This document shows positions 13,414 through 26,343 of a DNA stretch of 64,000 nt, piece after piece. The position numbers and the translations under genes are program-made. The notes under the pieces are model-generated. The model searched no databases. It worked only from the letters and a program-made list of their open reading frames with translations, and was not told the DNA's origin. Source of the stretch: Margaritispora aquatica. Lineage: Eukaryota; Ascomycota; Leotiomycetes; Helotiales; Discinellaceae. Position 1 is the stretch's first letter. The number at the start of each line of letters is the position of its first letter. The stretch covers positions 930,001-994,000 of the forward strand of contig VJWN01000007.1 in NCBI GenBank assembly GCA_007644065.1. Direction: 5' to 3'.

Positions 13414-14286
13414 ATGCCTCACCTGCAGCCAAAAACCATTCTTCTCCTAGTTTTATTTCACCTCAGCAATACAGCTGAAGCCGTTGTCAACAGCATTTGT
13501 GGAGATTCCGGGCTCGTTTCACTACGAGCTTGTGCAGCATCTTGCGTTGCCTGCAATCGGGGAGGGAAATATGAAATAGGGGAGGTACTAGGATGCGGGA
13601 TTGGAACAGCTCCTTACCAAAATGAGTGCTGGTGCCGCACTGATCTCTATAATGACGCTACTTCTGGCCTGAGCAATTGTGTCTCGCGATACTGTACCGT
13701 GGGTGGATGGGAGGTTGATTATAGCACGGCGCTGAAGTTCTATACGAATTACTGTCGTAAGGCCGGGTTTACTGCGGTGCCTGATGCTCCAGCCAATGTA
13801 GTTGCGACAATTACACTTGATGCGAATGCGCCAACTGTCACGAGAGTTACCTATGTGACGCAAACTAGTTTACCTATAAGTGCCTCAAGTGCAGGTGGTA
13901 CGTGGCGTCCTTCTATTGTATCACTTCTTGCGTTTCTGGGTGCGGTTCTGATGTACTGTTTGCTATTTCAGGTGGGTAACCATCTACCTTCCGTACAGAT
14001 TAGCCTCAAGTGTCTAATGAATCTCTTCTCAGTGACCGTAACCGGGCCCGCGAATGTTACCGCATCAAGTAAGACTTTGTCGACAATCACCAAGAGCCAA
14101 CTGACGGTCGATGTCATATCGACGATCAAAGTCTCGACAGATTCTACATCTACCAATGAACCGAAAGCTGGTGGCAATGGGTTGAGCACGAGTGACAAGA
14201 TCGCTTTAGGTGTTGGGATTGGTCTCGGGCTGCCAGCCACAATTGCAGCGATTGCAAGTTATTTCATAGCAGCTGCGAAAAAATAG
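13414..14286 (+). CDS. cysteine-rich cell-surface protein with C-terminal membrane/GPI segment
   Basis: Secreted or surface protein of unknown function. ATG at 13414 opens a signal peptide (PKTILLLVLFHLSNTAEA). A compact domain of about 90 residues then holds ten cysteines in a C-x10-C-x3-C-x2-C pattern and ends YTNYC, reminiscent of CFEM-like fungal domains but not a clear CFEM match. A Thr/Ser-rich stalk with N-glycosylation sites follows, and the C-terminus is a hydrophobic helix (IALGVGIGLGLPATIAAIAS) with a short Lys tail, so membrane anchoring or GPI addition is possible. The preferred model has one 135 nt intron (13898-14032, GTACGT donor), giving 245 residues. That intron is stop-free and a multiple of three, so the unspliced product is also readable. 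Solitary gene. Confidence 0.7.
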   Translation: MPHLQPKTILLLVLFHLSNTAEAVVNSICGDSGLVSLRACAASCVACNRGGKYEIGEVLGCGIGTAPYQNECWCRTDLYNDATSGLSNCVSRYCTVGGWEVDYSTALKFYTNYCRKAGFTAVPDAPANVVATITLDANAPTVTRVTYVTQTSLPISASSAGGTWRPSIVSLLAFLGAVLMYCLLFQVGNHLPSVQISLKCLMNLFSVTVTGPANVTASSKTLSTITKSQLTVDVISTIKVSTDSTSTNEPKAGGNGLSTSDKIALGVGIGLGLPATIAAIASYFIAAAKK

Positions 14287-15427
14287 TAATGGGTAGAGGT
14301 GTCAATCGATGGCAGAGAGATTGCCAACCAAGATTAGTGGGTGCTAGATTTGTATATTTAATACCCTTAAGTCCTGATAGTGACTGGTATTGTGTTTGGC
14401 TAAGAAATTCTCCAGGCTATAACCCTGGCGGAGTGGGTGAATATGTCTAATTACAAAATCCCCAAAAATGAATGTGCAGTATCGAGTCCAACACACTCTT
14501 TTAAAAGCCTCCATACCGGTTCATTCGTCCCACCTTGGCACGAAGTTTGGTTACACCGTTTAGTTGCCCACATTTTCTGGACTGTCAATGCGGAACTTCA
14601 CGACTACGCAATCTGAGAACAAAATACCAAATTGGAGTCTCGACGAGTGTTTGACAGCGTTGAGCTTGAGTTTCTATATCAACCATACCGGAAAGCACTG
14701 GTGGCGCTGCACAGCATATAAACTACAAGCTCTTGAACAGGTAAGGATATGGTTAGACTAGTCCTTTCCACATTTGACTTATTAGCGAACAATACTTTCG
14801 AGTCATCTTTCAGACAATGGGCCATTTATGAACCGCCCGTCGAGTTTTGACTATATTCGGTCCTGATAAGTCTGGTATATCGAGTTTCGGCAATAGATAT
14901 TACGCACATTGGAATGCGCGTAATAACACCGTGTACCAGCACATAACTGCCTGTTTGTGGTCGCCCTGTCTGCATTGCTGTGCTCCCAAAGAGGAAATTC
15001 CGCTCTTTGCTGCGTTCCTGGTTGACATACACAGGTTTTGAAGCTGAACCTAGGTAAGGTAGGTACTAGCTGCTTGACTAAACTAACACTTAATCAGAAG
15101 TGGAGAAAGTAGAGTGGAAAGAAGCACTTCAAAAAGTCACCCTTCTTCAAATCTTTTCCATCATTCAGACTACAACTATCTTTTCTCCCTCACGATCTCA
15201 TCTGCTCTTACATCACACTCAATTTCTTCCACTCGAACAACGTGCCGTTTCTGTATACATTTACTCGCATATAATGAGGCGCGATCCTCTCTGCCTTTGC
15301 GACAGCCTTGCTGCCATGCCCAGACCTAATCCGCCCAGAACGCCAGCTACAAAAATGCCCATGAGCTCAAGGAAATCTAGCTTCCCGCTTTCCAACATAT
15401 GCGATATCTACCACTTCACCATATCCT
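14287..15427. other. 1.1 kb intergenic
   Basis: No supported gene. Holds the 3' ends of the flanking convergent genes and a TACC/GGTA-rich patch (cctaggtaaggtaggtacta near 15050-15069). Confidence 0.5.
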
Positions 15428-18400
15428 TCATCGAAATATCCGCATGATCTTCTGTTTCAGCTCTGTGCAGATCTTGAAATCATCAGAATTCATCTCTCCT
15501 GGTCTCTCTTCCAACAACTCCAGAAACTCTATAACCTCTCGAGCATTCTCATCACTGCCAAATAGTCTCGTGTTGGTCTTAACACAATTCTCATACCATT
15601 GTCGGAGCACATAGATCATGTGTTCAGGCAGCACCTTTTTCCTGCTGCCGACAAACGGTGGCGTATTGCTATACCACAAGCCCTGTAGTACACTGATGAT
15701 TGTCTCGAATGAAAAGTTCACATCGATGAACAGCGCTGGCAACCAATTTTTGGGACCGATCCCAAAACTATTTTCGACATAGTATTGCTCGAGCATAGGA
15801 ATGAGGAGTTGAGGTGAGAATGTAATTTCAGAATGAGAAAGACGTTGAGCCATTTGGCGGACCATGGAGATAACAGCTTCATAGGGGTGTTGTTGTGCAT
15901 CGGGATCATCCACAACATTAGTGTGTGTGGTATCTAGAAGAGACTGCCAGGTTGCGCTGATGTTGGCTTCATTCCTGTGATCAGCGGCTTCATAGATCTC
16001 AAGACAAATATCGTAGTAGGATGCTTGATCAGCATAATCATTGTATAGCTAAAGGTTGGTTAGCCTATGCTGTCAATTCTGAGGGCAAGGAACATACCAC
16101 GCTCAAATTCAGGATTGGACCATCGAGAGCATCAATCACAGTCTGCCGTTTGTCTGCCAGCCTACTGTCAGCTCTCAATTGGTGTAGTAGGACGTCTTGA
16201 ATGTTTGCAACATCTAGCAGTTCAGTAATCTCATAAAGTAGGACTTGTTTAGCCTGCCGCCCAATGCCTTGACTTTGCGCTGAAGCATTTGCTTTGGCTC
16301 TGCTCAAATATTCCATACGTTTTGAAAGAATGATTGCGAATTCAGATTTAGCAAGATCAAGCTGAACAGCTGCTGCATCATGGAACCTGTCCCGACGAAC
16401 ATAGAAGCTCCACAAGAGATCTGCACGCTCCAAATTGGTGCTGGCGGATTTGGTTAAGAAGTGAACCACGTAGTCTGATTCAGTGTTGAGCAGTTCCTCA
16501 ATCTTGCCCTGCTGCAAATACCAATCATAGAGATCAAATTGAAAGAGCTCATCATCTGAATCATTGACAACAGCATTCGCCTCGTTCCGTTTTGTAGCGG
16601 TTAAAGTAAGACGACCATCGATCATCTCTGGCTCAGCACGCATAGCATCTTCCACAGCTAAAAGGACCTGGTGAACAAGATCATAGCACTGCTTCCGGAA
16701 ATTGTATGTAGGTATCCGTGCATCATCAGCGGGTTTGTTCTCATTCATCCACGACAAAGCTCGATTGCCTCGATCAGATTCCTGAGCAACGTGGAGCGCT
16801 AGACTGATAGCACCCGCATAAAATTGCAGAGATGTGAATTGTTCCACAGCGGTTTGCAGGTTTTCGTAAGAAAGAGCATTAGCAACCTGCATGAAAAGCT
16901 TCAAGCTTTCATTCAGTAGTTTGCGACCCATGTCACTGTTTGCGCCCACTGATGAAGCCTTCTTTAGCTGTTCTTGGGCTTTGAAAATGATAACATCATC
17001 GGCACTACAAAAACTACCGCAACGCCTTCGAAGGGCATCAGCAACTGTGTCGACATTGGATCCGTTGGCAATATTTCGGTTCACAATGGCTTTCACCAAA
17101 ACCTTGGCAAGATCTTTGCCTTGATCGGCGGAAAAGAGTACCTCATAGGTCAAATCTCGGAGTCGTTGCTTGACTGTGTCATCAAGAGCTGTCCAAATCT
17201 CGTCAACGCGTTCATCGAACAGCATCTGGACAAATGATATACCCTCGATGATACTCGAGTTGAGCTTTTGCAGGGAATAAAGGGCTTGATGCTCGCCTTG
17301 AAGTGCAATCTCCTCTTGTTGGCTAGCAGCTCTTTGTAGGCTTTCTGGGCCAGCAAGACCTTCAATGAAAGATTTATTCTTCTCCAAAAAGTTTGATAGC
17401 TTTTGCAGATCTTCTTGAATGCTCAGGAGTTTTGCTTGAGCAACAGTTGAAACGGTGATCATCATTCCACCATTTGCTTCAGGCACCTTTTGAGTAATTA
17501 CCGGTGCTTTCCAAACGGAGCGAACCAGTCTACCCATATAAAGAGCCAGTCCCTCGTGTCGCGATGAAGGCCGAACATTATCAACAGCTTGCGAAGGTTC
17601 CGAAACCATATTCTCATTTAATGAGGGTCTTCCGCCAAACTCAACAAAGCATTTCCGAGCCATTTCAAGAGTTTCTGGACTGCTAATAGTTGCAGTTCTT
17701 CCATCCTCTCCAGGAGAGACATCACTACCTTGTCCACATGCAACGGCAAGAGCAGTTGCTGTAGTCTCCGCACGACCGTAGTTCCTAATAAACTTTTTGA
17801 CTTCATTCTCGAGCCCCTCATCGCCACCTTGGTTCCTGATCGCGGCAGCAAAAATGTCCACAAGCCTTCGTCTTCGAATGACATGCACACCGGTGTTTGT
17901 TAGGATAGCGATCTCTTGGGCCGGCTCATCGTATTGTACCGCGAGCTCATTTCCGAATCCGATGGGTTGATTTGCAGCAGCAAATGGTCTTGTGACCAAA
18001 CCAACGTCTTCCGCACGACTACTAAGCTTGATCCAGCATGATTGTTCATAAAACCTAGATGCTTGTGCTGTCAAATCCCGAGCTTGTGCAGCTATCCTTC
18101 CTGTGTCAGGGCCTGACAAGAAGAGATTATCTTCGCCCGGTGTATCTTGCTTGACTACAAAACAGAAGAATAAACCAGGTGGAAACCGAAGACCTCTGTG
18201 TGTGTATGCTAGTGCCATAGAATTTGCTTCTGTCTGAGTTGGCTCACCTTGCTGGTAGCCCTGGGTGGTAAGTGCTTGGGACGGTGGTCCTCTTTCTGGT
18301 CCTCGAGGTGGAAACTTGATATGCTGAACTTGCATGCTTTGCGGCGCGCCTTGCCCAGTCGAGTAGCCATATCCACCTCGGGTGGCACTGAGAAAAAGAC

Positions 18401-19630
18401 GGCAACCGGTATTTGTTGTAGCCATCAGGTGAAGTTTCGTCCCTTCCTTTGCTGGGATTGGACTAATGGAGCAGATTTTCATATTATTGGTGAGAAGTGT
18501 AGATTGTGTAATCATGTGGCTAATATCTCTCAAGCATTCGGTCCTCTTCTTCTCAATGGCAGTCTGTAAACCATCTGGAGCATTCATGTAATAAGTTCGT
18601 ATCGTCGAGTCAGAAGAAAGTGTATAGAGCAATCGCCTTGAGTCGTCGACACACATCTGTACAATGTGAGACTGAGGTTTCGTGCTCCAAATCGCAGGGA
18701 CAAAGGTCGAGTACCCAGTGTTTCCATAAGATACTGTACTACATCTGCTCCCAAACCAGCTTTCCTCCTCCTTATAGGTGAATTCGTGCAAATCATTCTC
18801 ATTCGTCCCCGAGTAGAAGATGCGGCCTGTTGCAGGAGAACCTTCGATGACCTGCACGTTCGTGCCTCGAATACTATGCGTCATCTTAGTTTGGAACAAA
18901 GACATCGTATGCACTCCACTAGGCAATCTTGGTGATGCAACTCCAAGCAGGATAATATCCACGGTAGTAGCAACTACTAGCAAGTGTGTAATATCCTTCA
19001 CAAAAACCCCAGCTCTGGGCCTAACCAATTTCACAGCCGTGATGCTGTTAGCCTGCTCCTCGAACCCAATGAGCTCGGCGTTTGGATCTGTATAGTCCCA
19101 GATGTACAGCGCACTGTCAATGGTCACCCAGGCATGATTCAGCTCCGCGAACAATCCCATCATGGTCGAGACCTCAGCCCTGTTATACTGTTCGTAAATC
19201 TGTTCAGGTATAGGATAGATCTCTGTTCTTTGGAATGGCGCCCACGCTGGATCCATTGTAACATCATACTCGGAGGAAATGCCCTCTGTATATTCTGTTA
19301 GCCTCGTCGTTCTTTTTAAGCCTCGAAGTTGCACTCACGTTTAACATAGCTGTCTAGGTCCGGGAAACTTGCTTCTCGTTGCAGCACTTCATTGACAGTC
19401 CTGGCAGCTCGCTGTATTGGCTGCAGAGTTTTTGGAGGTGGGATTTCGCGCGATTGAGGGTTGGGTTGTCCATCATTTGGATTTGGCCCTGGAGGCACTC
19501 TTCCACCCAGCGCACCAAAATTAGGCTGTCGCATCGCACCAGCTTGATATCTCCCTCCATTCGGCGCAGGCGTATTGATAAAGCCCCCAGGCACAGGTCT
19601 CTGAGGTGTTTGGGGTGGTGGGAAATTCAT
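15428..19630 (-). CDS. NUP170: nucleoporin Nup155/Nup170 family
   Basis: Inner-ring scaffold nucleoporin of the nuclear pore complex, ortholog of yeast Nup157/Nup170 and animal Nup155. Three exons on the minus strand, 19630-19339, 19285-16098 and 16048-15428 (introns 53 and 49 nt), code for 1366 residues, close to the family length. A Pro/Gly/Asn-rich disordered N-terminus (about 1-80) precedes the conserved block AELNHAWVTIDSALYIWDY, where the beta-propeller begins. The C-terminal two thirds are helical solenoid and include the family-like LYDWYLQQGKIEELL and FYVRRDRFHDAA segments. Splice joins are phase-consistent. Expected to bind the membrane-proximal pore scaffold (Nup53/Nup188 partners known for the family). 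No sign of damage. Confidence 0.95.
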
Positions 19631-20265
19631 CTTTGCTGTGAAAAGAGGATCCCAAGGCGCAGATATTGTAGCAGAAGCTGCAGAGGATTATTTCGTAATT
19701 AAAAGAACGGCATAAGGTCCGAAAAGTATGGAAGGACCGAGCTATATGCTTGCGATAGTCAAGGAAACTTGTGGTGGTTGAGATGGAAGCTGTAAACACT
19801 GGATGCGCCGCGAAGAAAGTTGATTCAACGCGTCTCTGCGAAGCCAAAATCGCATTTAGATCACGTGATTCTGAGACAGGCCGAATGGAAACGGAACATG
19901 GACTATCATCTTTGTGAATATCTGGATGTGAAATCCACCAAAACGTAGGTAGAAGACCCAAACGCTTGTGTGCAATATCGATCTATGCATTATGTCCTAT
20001 ATTATTACAGTTGTCTTGAAAGCATTATGTAGACTCGGATCAAACTAAAATCAATTGAGCAGTAGTTTCATTCAGGTAGGTTCTAGCATCATGCTAACGT
20101 TCCATCCCCCTTCAGCTCTAGCTAGGTAAGTTCGAGTGGTGAGCCTTCTCAATCGCTAGCTTTCAGGTGGCTACACGTAGGTCATATTGATTCCTCAATT
20201 CCACAATCCTCCCTTGGCTCGACCAGCTCTTTACCATTCTATATTTGTGTTTATTTTCCTTCAGG
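19631..20265. other. promoter region of the nucleoporin and 3' end of the ketoreductase
   Basis: Both neighbours run on the minus strand, so this 635 bp holds the upstream region of the nucleoporin gene and the downstream region of the ketoreductase. TAGGTA/AGGTAAG-like short motifs occur near 20090-20130. No gene seen. Confidence 0.5.
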
Positions 20266-21305
20266 TCATGCCTTCTTGGCATCTCTCTCTTTCTTCTTCA
20301 ACGCTCTCCTGCGGATACTCTCGTGCATGCCCTTGTTCTGATTCACCACCATTGCACCTCCAAGGCCGACAGTGTTCTCCAACCACCATTGCATTAATGC
20401 ATGTCCCCAGAATGGTGTGCTTGTATACGCCATATTCTGTGCTCCTCCGCTACGTCCGATCTTATTCAGAACGCTCTTGACGAATGTTCTTGGCGAAGGG
20501 ATCATCAAGCTTGTCTTGCGAACTTTAGACATAGCTGTAGTGACGAGGTAGGAGAGAACGAGCTCGACATCAACACCAGTACCCTTGAGCTCGCCACCAA
20601 GAGCGGTAGACCAGTGTTGCAAGAAAGCCTTGGATCCAGAGTAAGTTGCAAGCAGAGAGGTAGGTAGAAGACCACCAAAGGAACCCATTGTAAGAATGAG
20701 ACCTCGCTTGCGTTGAATCATTCCCGGAGCAATGATCTGGGTAACTCGAAGGGTAGCAATGCAGTTGATGGCAATAATGTCTCTGACCTCCTCTTTTGGT
20801 GTAAGCACAAATGGAACTGGTATGCTATGGCTTTGTCCAACGTTGTTGACCAAGATGCCTACGTCAAGTCCATCAACTAAAGCCTTAAGCTTAGCATAGT
20901 CAGCTTCCTCGTTCTTCGAGAAGTCCATAGCGAGGATCTTGCATTGAACAAGAGAGCCGGCATATTTTGTAGTAATCTCGGAGGACAAAGTCTCCAGTTT
21001 CGAAGCGGTACGCGAAATAAGGAGGAGGTTGAAGCCTTTTTGGGCGAGCTGTATGGCATATTCTTTTCCTATACCATCGGATGCACCAGTCACAACAGCC
21101 CAAGTGCCTTTCTTGCCATAGCTACGCAACTGAGATTCGATCAATATCCATTATGCCAGTTTGCTCAATGGACAATGCTTACATTTTTGCCTGGCAGGAC
21201 AAATAGACTCAGAAGAAGCTGTACATATGACACCACCTTTGACCCAAACCATATCAAACCAATCCCTGCGAAGGCAACCAGAACTGGTTGCGGAAGGTTA
21301 TCCAT
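20266..21305 (-). CDS. IFA38: very-long-chain 3-oxoacyl-CoA reductase (3-ketoacyl-CoA reductase)
   Basis: ER short-chain dehydrogenase that uses NADPH to reduce 3-ketoacyl-CoA in the fatty-acid elongation cycle; family of yeast Ifa38/YBR159w and human HSD17B12. Exons 21305-21183 and 21129-20266 (53 nt intron) give 328 residues. The first exon encodes the N-terminal membrane helix ([16 protein letters not shown]...[11 protein letters not shown]). The second begins LRSYGKKG and carries the cofactor motif TGASDGIG (55-62), NNVG (136-139), catalytic Ser191 (MGSFGG) and YSGSK (Tyr204, Lys208). The C-terminus is very basic ([15 protein letters not shown]), consistent with ER retention, though not a canonical KKxx. 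Divergent from ERG28 across 359 bp. Confidence 0.95.
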
Positions 21306-21664
21306 ATTGTCTTTGCGCCGTGTCCTCGTGAGAAGATTTGCTTGAAGGCAGGAGGAAAAGCCGTACAACAATGCGAGGCTCAAGGGACGTTTATGTTGAA
21401 TTTCCGTTGAGCTGCGGGCACTTTTTTAATGCGCCTGCCCTGGATTCCGAGCTCGGGTCATGTCAGCAGAGCTGATTTGCTGACGCGCCGACGCGCTCGC
21501 TTTCTTTTGCCGATCCAGAATTTGACAGCTTCAAGCTGACGAGGCTGAGCGTCATTCCTTGTATTCCAAGAACAGAACTATTCCATCTCGGGGCTGGTTG
21601 TAGACCACACTTCAACTTCAACCTCAACCTTCATTGTATCAATCAAAGACCACAAAAGATCACA
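21306..21664. promoter_or_regulatory. shared divergent promoter of ketoacyl-CoA reductase and ERG28
   Basis: The 359 bp between two head-to-head ER lipid genes must contain both promoters. The part nearest ERG28 is pyrimidine-rich with CTTCAACTTCAACCTCAACCTTC (near 21608-21634). The middle has GACGCGCCGACGCGCTCGC (near 21481-21499), a GC-rich palindromic-looking patch that could be a factor site. No sterol-response element can be assigned by eye. Confidence 0.6.
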
Positions 21665-22255
21665 ATGTCCTTCCTTGCGCAGCTCCTACCCTATCTTCCA
21701 CAACATGAAGGTTTCCTCCCAAAATGGCTTCTCTTCGTATGATATCCTATCCTCCCTTGATCTTACACATAGCCTATCGTTCGTCAGCATTAATTCCCTT
21801 GCTACAGATCTCCGTGGTGTCAGTCGCCAACAGTATCCAAGCATACACAACTCTTTCTGCTACCCGGAAGGTCTATCCGGGTCCTAAGCCTTCAGCTACG
21901 AACCCCGCTGCAACACCATCTTCATCTCTGTCACCTGTGACGCCGCTATCAGCTCGCACATTTGGAACTTGGACTCTGATCACGTCATTTGGTACTACTA
22001 GTGACCCTAAGAGAAGGAGAAAATCGAACGACTAGCTAACAGACCACAGTACGACTCTACGCAGCGTATAACATTGACAATCCCGCTATTTATCAGCTTG
22101 GCTTCCTCACTTATGTCGTCGCTTGGTCGCATTTCATGAGCGAGTGGTTGATTTTCGGTACTACTCGATGGGGTCCTGGACTCGCTGGTCCAGCCATTGT
22201 CGCTACTACAAGTCTGGTGTGGATGACCATGCAGTACGGATACTATGTCAAATGA
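21665..22255 (+). CDS. ERG28: ergosterol biosynthesis scaffold protein Erg28
   Basis: Small ER membrane protein that tethers the C-4 demethylation enzymes (Erg25/26/27) in sterol synthesis. Three exons, 21665-21736, 21808-21991 and 22050-22255, with introns of 71 and 58 nt, give 153 residues, matching the roughly 150 of yeast Erg28. Seen: first helix near PKWLLFISVVSVANSIQAY, then RTFGTWTLITSFVRLYAAYN, the helix YQLGFLTYVVAWSHFMSEWL, FGTTRWGPGL and a terminal helix. These are the hallmark segments of the family. A short Ser/Pro/Thr-rich loop (about residues 45-65) is longer than in yeast. Convergent with the GAL7 gene, with 118 bp between stops. Confidence 0.95.
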
Positions 22256-22373
22256 GTACCAATTCCGATACGCAATCGAATAAACTACTAGGATGTGTGG
22301 ACAATTCTATGAGGATGAAGAGATCTAGTCTAATGCTAAATATACCAACCAGGAAGCCCATCACAGTTTTTAT

Positions 22374-23679
<1,306 letters not shown>

Positions 23680-24564
23680 CTTAATGTTTGCAAATGTTAC
23701 TGCAAATTGATCCTGAGGTGAGGAGACACTCTACGAGGGAGAGTCGAGGCAATAAATAGTTGGCAGTGTCGAAAATTCTGCCAAACACGAGCTACCAAAG
23801 CCGCTCCCCTCCTTCCCAAATCCGCCGCCAGCGGAGAGCATGGTGGGATGATGGGGCAGGTTGGTGTGGTGGGGTTCTGTCGATTTCGGTGTTTCTTTGC
23901 CCGCACATCCCCGGCTCGGCTTTCATCTCAATTTCAACATCACCTGTTTGGGGACCTGTCTCAAGATACATATCATCCATGACAAGTGTCTGACTTCAGG
24001 CTTTATTATACAAATTGCACACTTCGAGACGTACCTTTTCTTGGCCAATTTCTTGCTAACAACTTTTTCAGCCTCCATCGGTTGGGCAAGCAGTAAAAAC
24101 TCGGTGTTTTAAATGGCATCTATCAGAGGCTAACATTTCTCCAGCTTTCAATAAGTTGGCTGCTAAATTTTTGGGGACTCTTCTATGAACTTTGGAGCAG
24201 GTATTTAATTTTGTTCTATGGGAATCTGGTTTCTTTCTTAATGATGTTGTTGCTTCGGAGATCAATCCTGGGCTGCGCGTTATATGCAAGTGGCTAACCA
24301 CTTCATTATTGTCTTTAGACGTACTGTACCCTCTTGGAGGAATTGATTTGCAGCAAAGTGGGTCATACCATGTGACAGCTCGCTTGCCCAAGCGCTTTTG
24401 AGGTACCTAGCTAGACATACATATCACTGAAAGAAAACAATTCTAATTTCATTGAAACTCATGTCAAGCTTACTTCGTAGTATTGTGGTAGTCTTACATA
24501 CCTGTTCATACCTATGCATCCTCCTTCTCTAGGTTTCAGCTCTTTCTTTGCCTTTTTCTCCCTT
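23680..24564. other. intergenic, promoter side of GAL7
   Basis: About 0.9 kb upstream of GAL7. No supported gene on either strand. A G/T-rich stretch (ggtgggatgatggggcaggttggtgtggtgggg near 23840-23875) stands out but has no assigned role. Confidence 0.45.
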
Positions 24565-25840
24565 CTAAAATTGAGACCACTTTTCTACCTCATCATTATC
24601 ATCAACCGTCTCCTCAGCAGGCTGCAGGGCTAGAATACTAGGGGTTCATTAATCTTCAAATATCAGGGTCCAATTGCCTATCAAATTGTCATAACTTGTA
24701 CAAGTGGCTCGTTTTCGCTACACGACTGCCTTAACTGGTAAGTCCATGGCACTGATATCTCACGCAGATCATCGTCCGCATTGAGCTGCGCGTGGAAAAT
24801 GCCATACGATGAATATCCTTCGGTTTCTGCCACAAAAAGCTCTTCAGTACGACAATAATCCAATCCTCTTTATAAAAATAAAAAAATTCCCACATCATCT
24901 GATTTGCTGGTGTTCGGTTGATTCCTAGGCTAAGAAACTCTAAACGGTTGGCATCGATCCAAGGACGGTCTTATTAATTCTTCTCTTAGTCTTGGGGATT
25001 TGAGCCAAACTCCCATTGCCAAAGTGCAATTTCTTGCACCTCTGCCTTTAACGTTAGGTCCCGCTCTCCGAACAGTAGCTTACTGTCCTCGTACAACCTG
25101 CGACCTGGTTGTTGGCAATGCTCTTGGAATTTTTTCGAAAGTCATCTCTGGATGCCCAATATGTACAGCCTCTCGTGCTACATCGGAAACTCGTTGTATC
25201 TGAAGTCTCCGGGGTACTCCGCGGGATCAATGCCGGACTGAGGTTCTAAAATAGGCTGCCACGGTGATTTTTCGCTGGTTACGATAGTCTTCGAGAAGTT
25301 CCGAGAGGGATTCTGTTACATCCTAGATATCTGGATTGATCGGAAATTTATCAAGAATTCACACAGTGAAGATCTGCCTTACTGTTAACTCTTCTCGGCG
25401 TGCTGCGTGCTCCATGGAGACGGTATTACTGAATGATTCAGGATCAGTGTAATCGAGCTCTGTCCATTCATCTGTGTATCTTCGCTGAAAGGTGAGATAC
25501 TCCATGTGGAGATCGTCGAGGACATGCATCTTTTGCTTCGCCAAAGTGATGTCAAAGATAAGTATGGCGTAATTGTGTGCTGCTGGGTGACTAATATTCA
25601 GTGCTTGGATTTGATACGAGGAATTAGCCTCACCTGTGTCGTTCATTGTCAAAGATGTAACGATCAAGCCTATGCTTGAGTATGGTTTCCAAATGCTGAG
25701 ATATGAGCGTGGTTTTCTTTAATCATGACTTACAAGGAGACAGGTGAGGTTTTCAAAAGTTATTGGATATCTTCGAAGGTGGTGGCGCAATAGTATTTTG
25801 TTTCATTATATTGTTTTGTTTCATCCCGACACGCTTCCAT
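24565..25840 (-). pseudogene. decayed multi-exon gene of unknown family
   Basis: A chain of coding-like blocks on the minus strand, too broken for one protein. From ATG 25840 a block with KYYCATTFEDIQ meets an in-frame TAA, then reads on to a GTAAGT donor. Short introns join it in frame to LLDRYIFDNERH, then to a 70-residue block (HPAAHNYAILIFDITLAK...WTELDYTDP...AARREELT). The next block, DVTESLSELLEDYRNQRK, runs into a frame change near an A5 run. Beyond it one frame reads ILEPQSGIDPAEYPGDF, GRRLYEDSKLLFGERDL, EIALWQWEFGSNPQD and LEFLSLGINRTPANQ, interrupted by TAG, TGA and TAA. The tail includes EISVPWTYQLRQS and DDNDEVEKWSQF before the final stop. I do not recognise the family. An alternative is an intact gene with more introns than I could place; some frames offer rival splices. 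Confidence 0.5.
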
Positions 25841-26343
25841 GGGTGATTTAAAAGTTGTGTGGATTCGGACAGTCAAACGTCTCGTGCATAGGGATTAGGG
25901 GTGATCGCTTGTCGGACCTCGAACCTTTTGCAGTTTGAAGCTTCAATCTTTTGTTCTTCTTTGTAGGAAGCAAGTTGAGCTTAATATATCTAGCTCGAGG
26001 ATGTCAAAGTTCGTCACCGTCAACAACGGAAATATAGCTAGATACAATGAAGGTACATCCTGCGTTTTGGAGAAGTACAGTATACAAATACAAAATCCAT
26101 GTGAAGTCTCTCCCAGGTAATTACAGTACCTAAATACATTCTGTATCAGCTGAAAGTTGACTTTAACGAGTATGAATGTGTAGCTATCCCTGGCACATTG
26201 ACGTACTAGTTCGCGGTGTATATGCAAATGCTGTTCGCATATACACACCTAGTGGGCATTGAGCACGATCAGTACACTATACAAGCTTTGGATCCCAAGA
26301 ATAATGAGAGCAATGCCTCGTCAATGACGGCAAACATGATAAT
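25841..26343. other. intergenic, nothing recognised
   Basis: About 500 bp between the decayed gene and the stop of the next minus-strand gene. No repeats or plausible gene. Confidence 0.45.
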
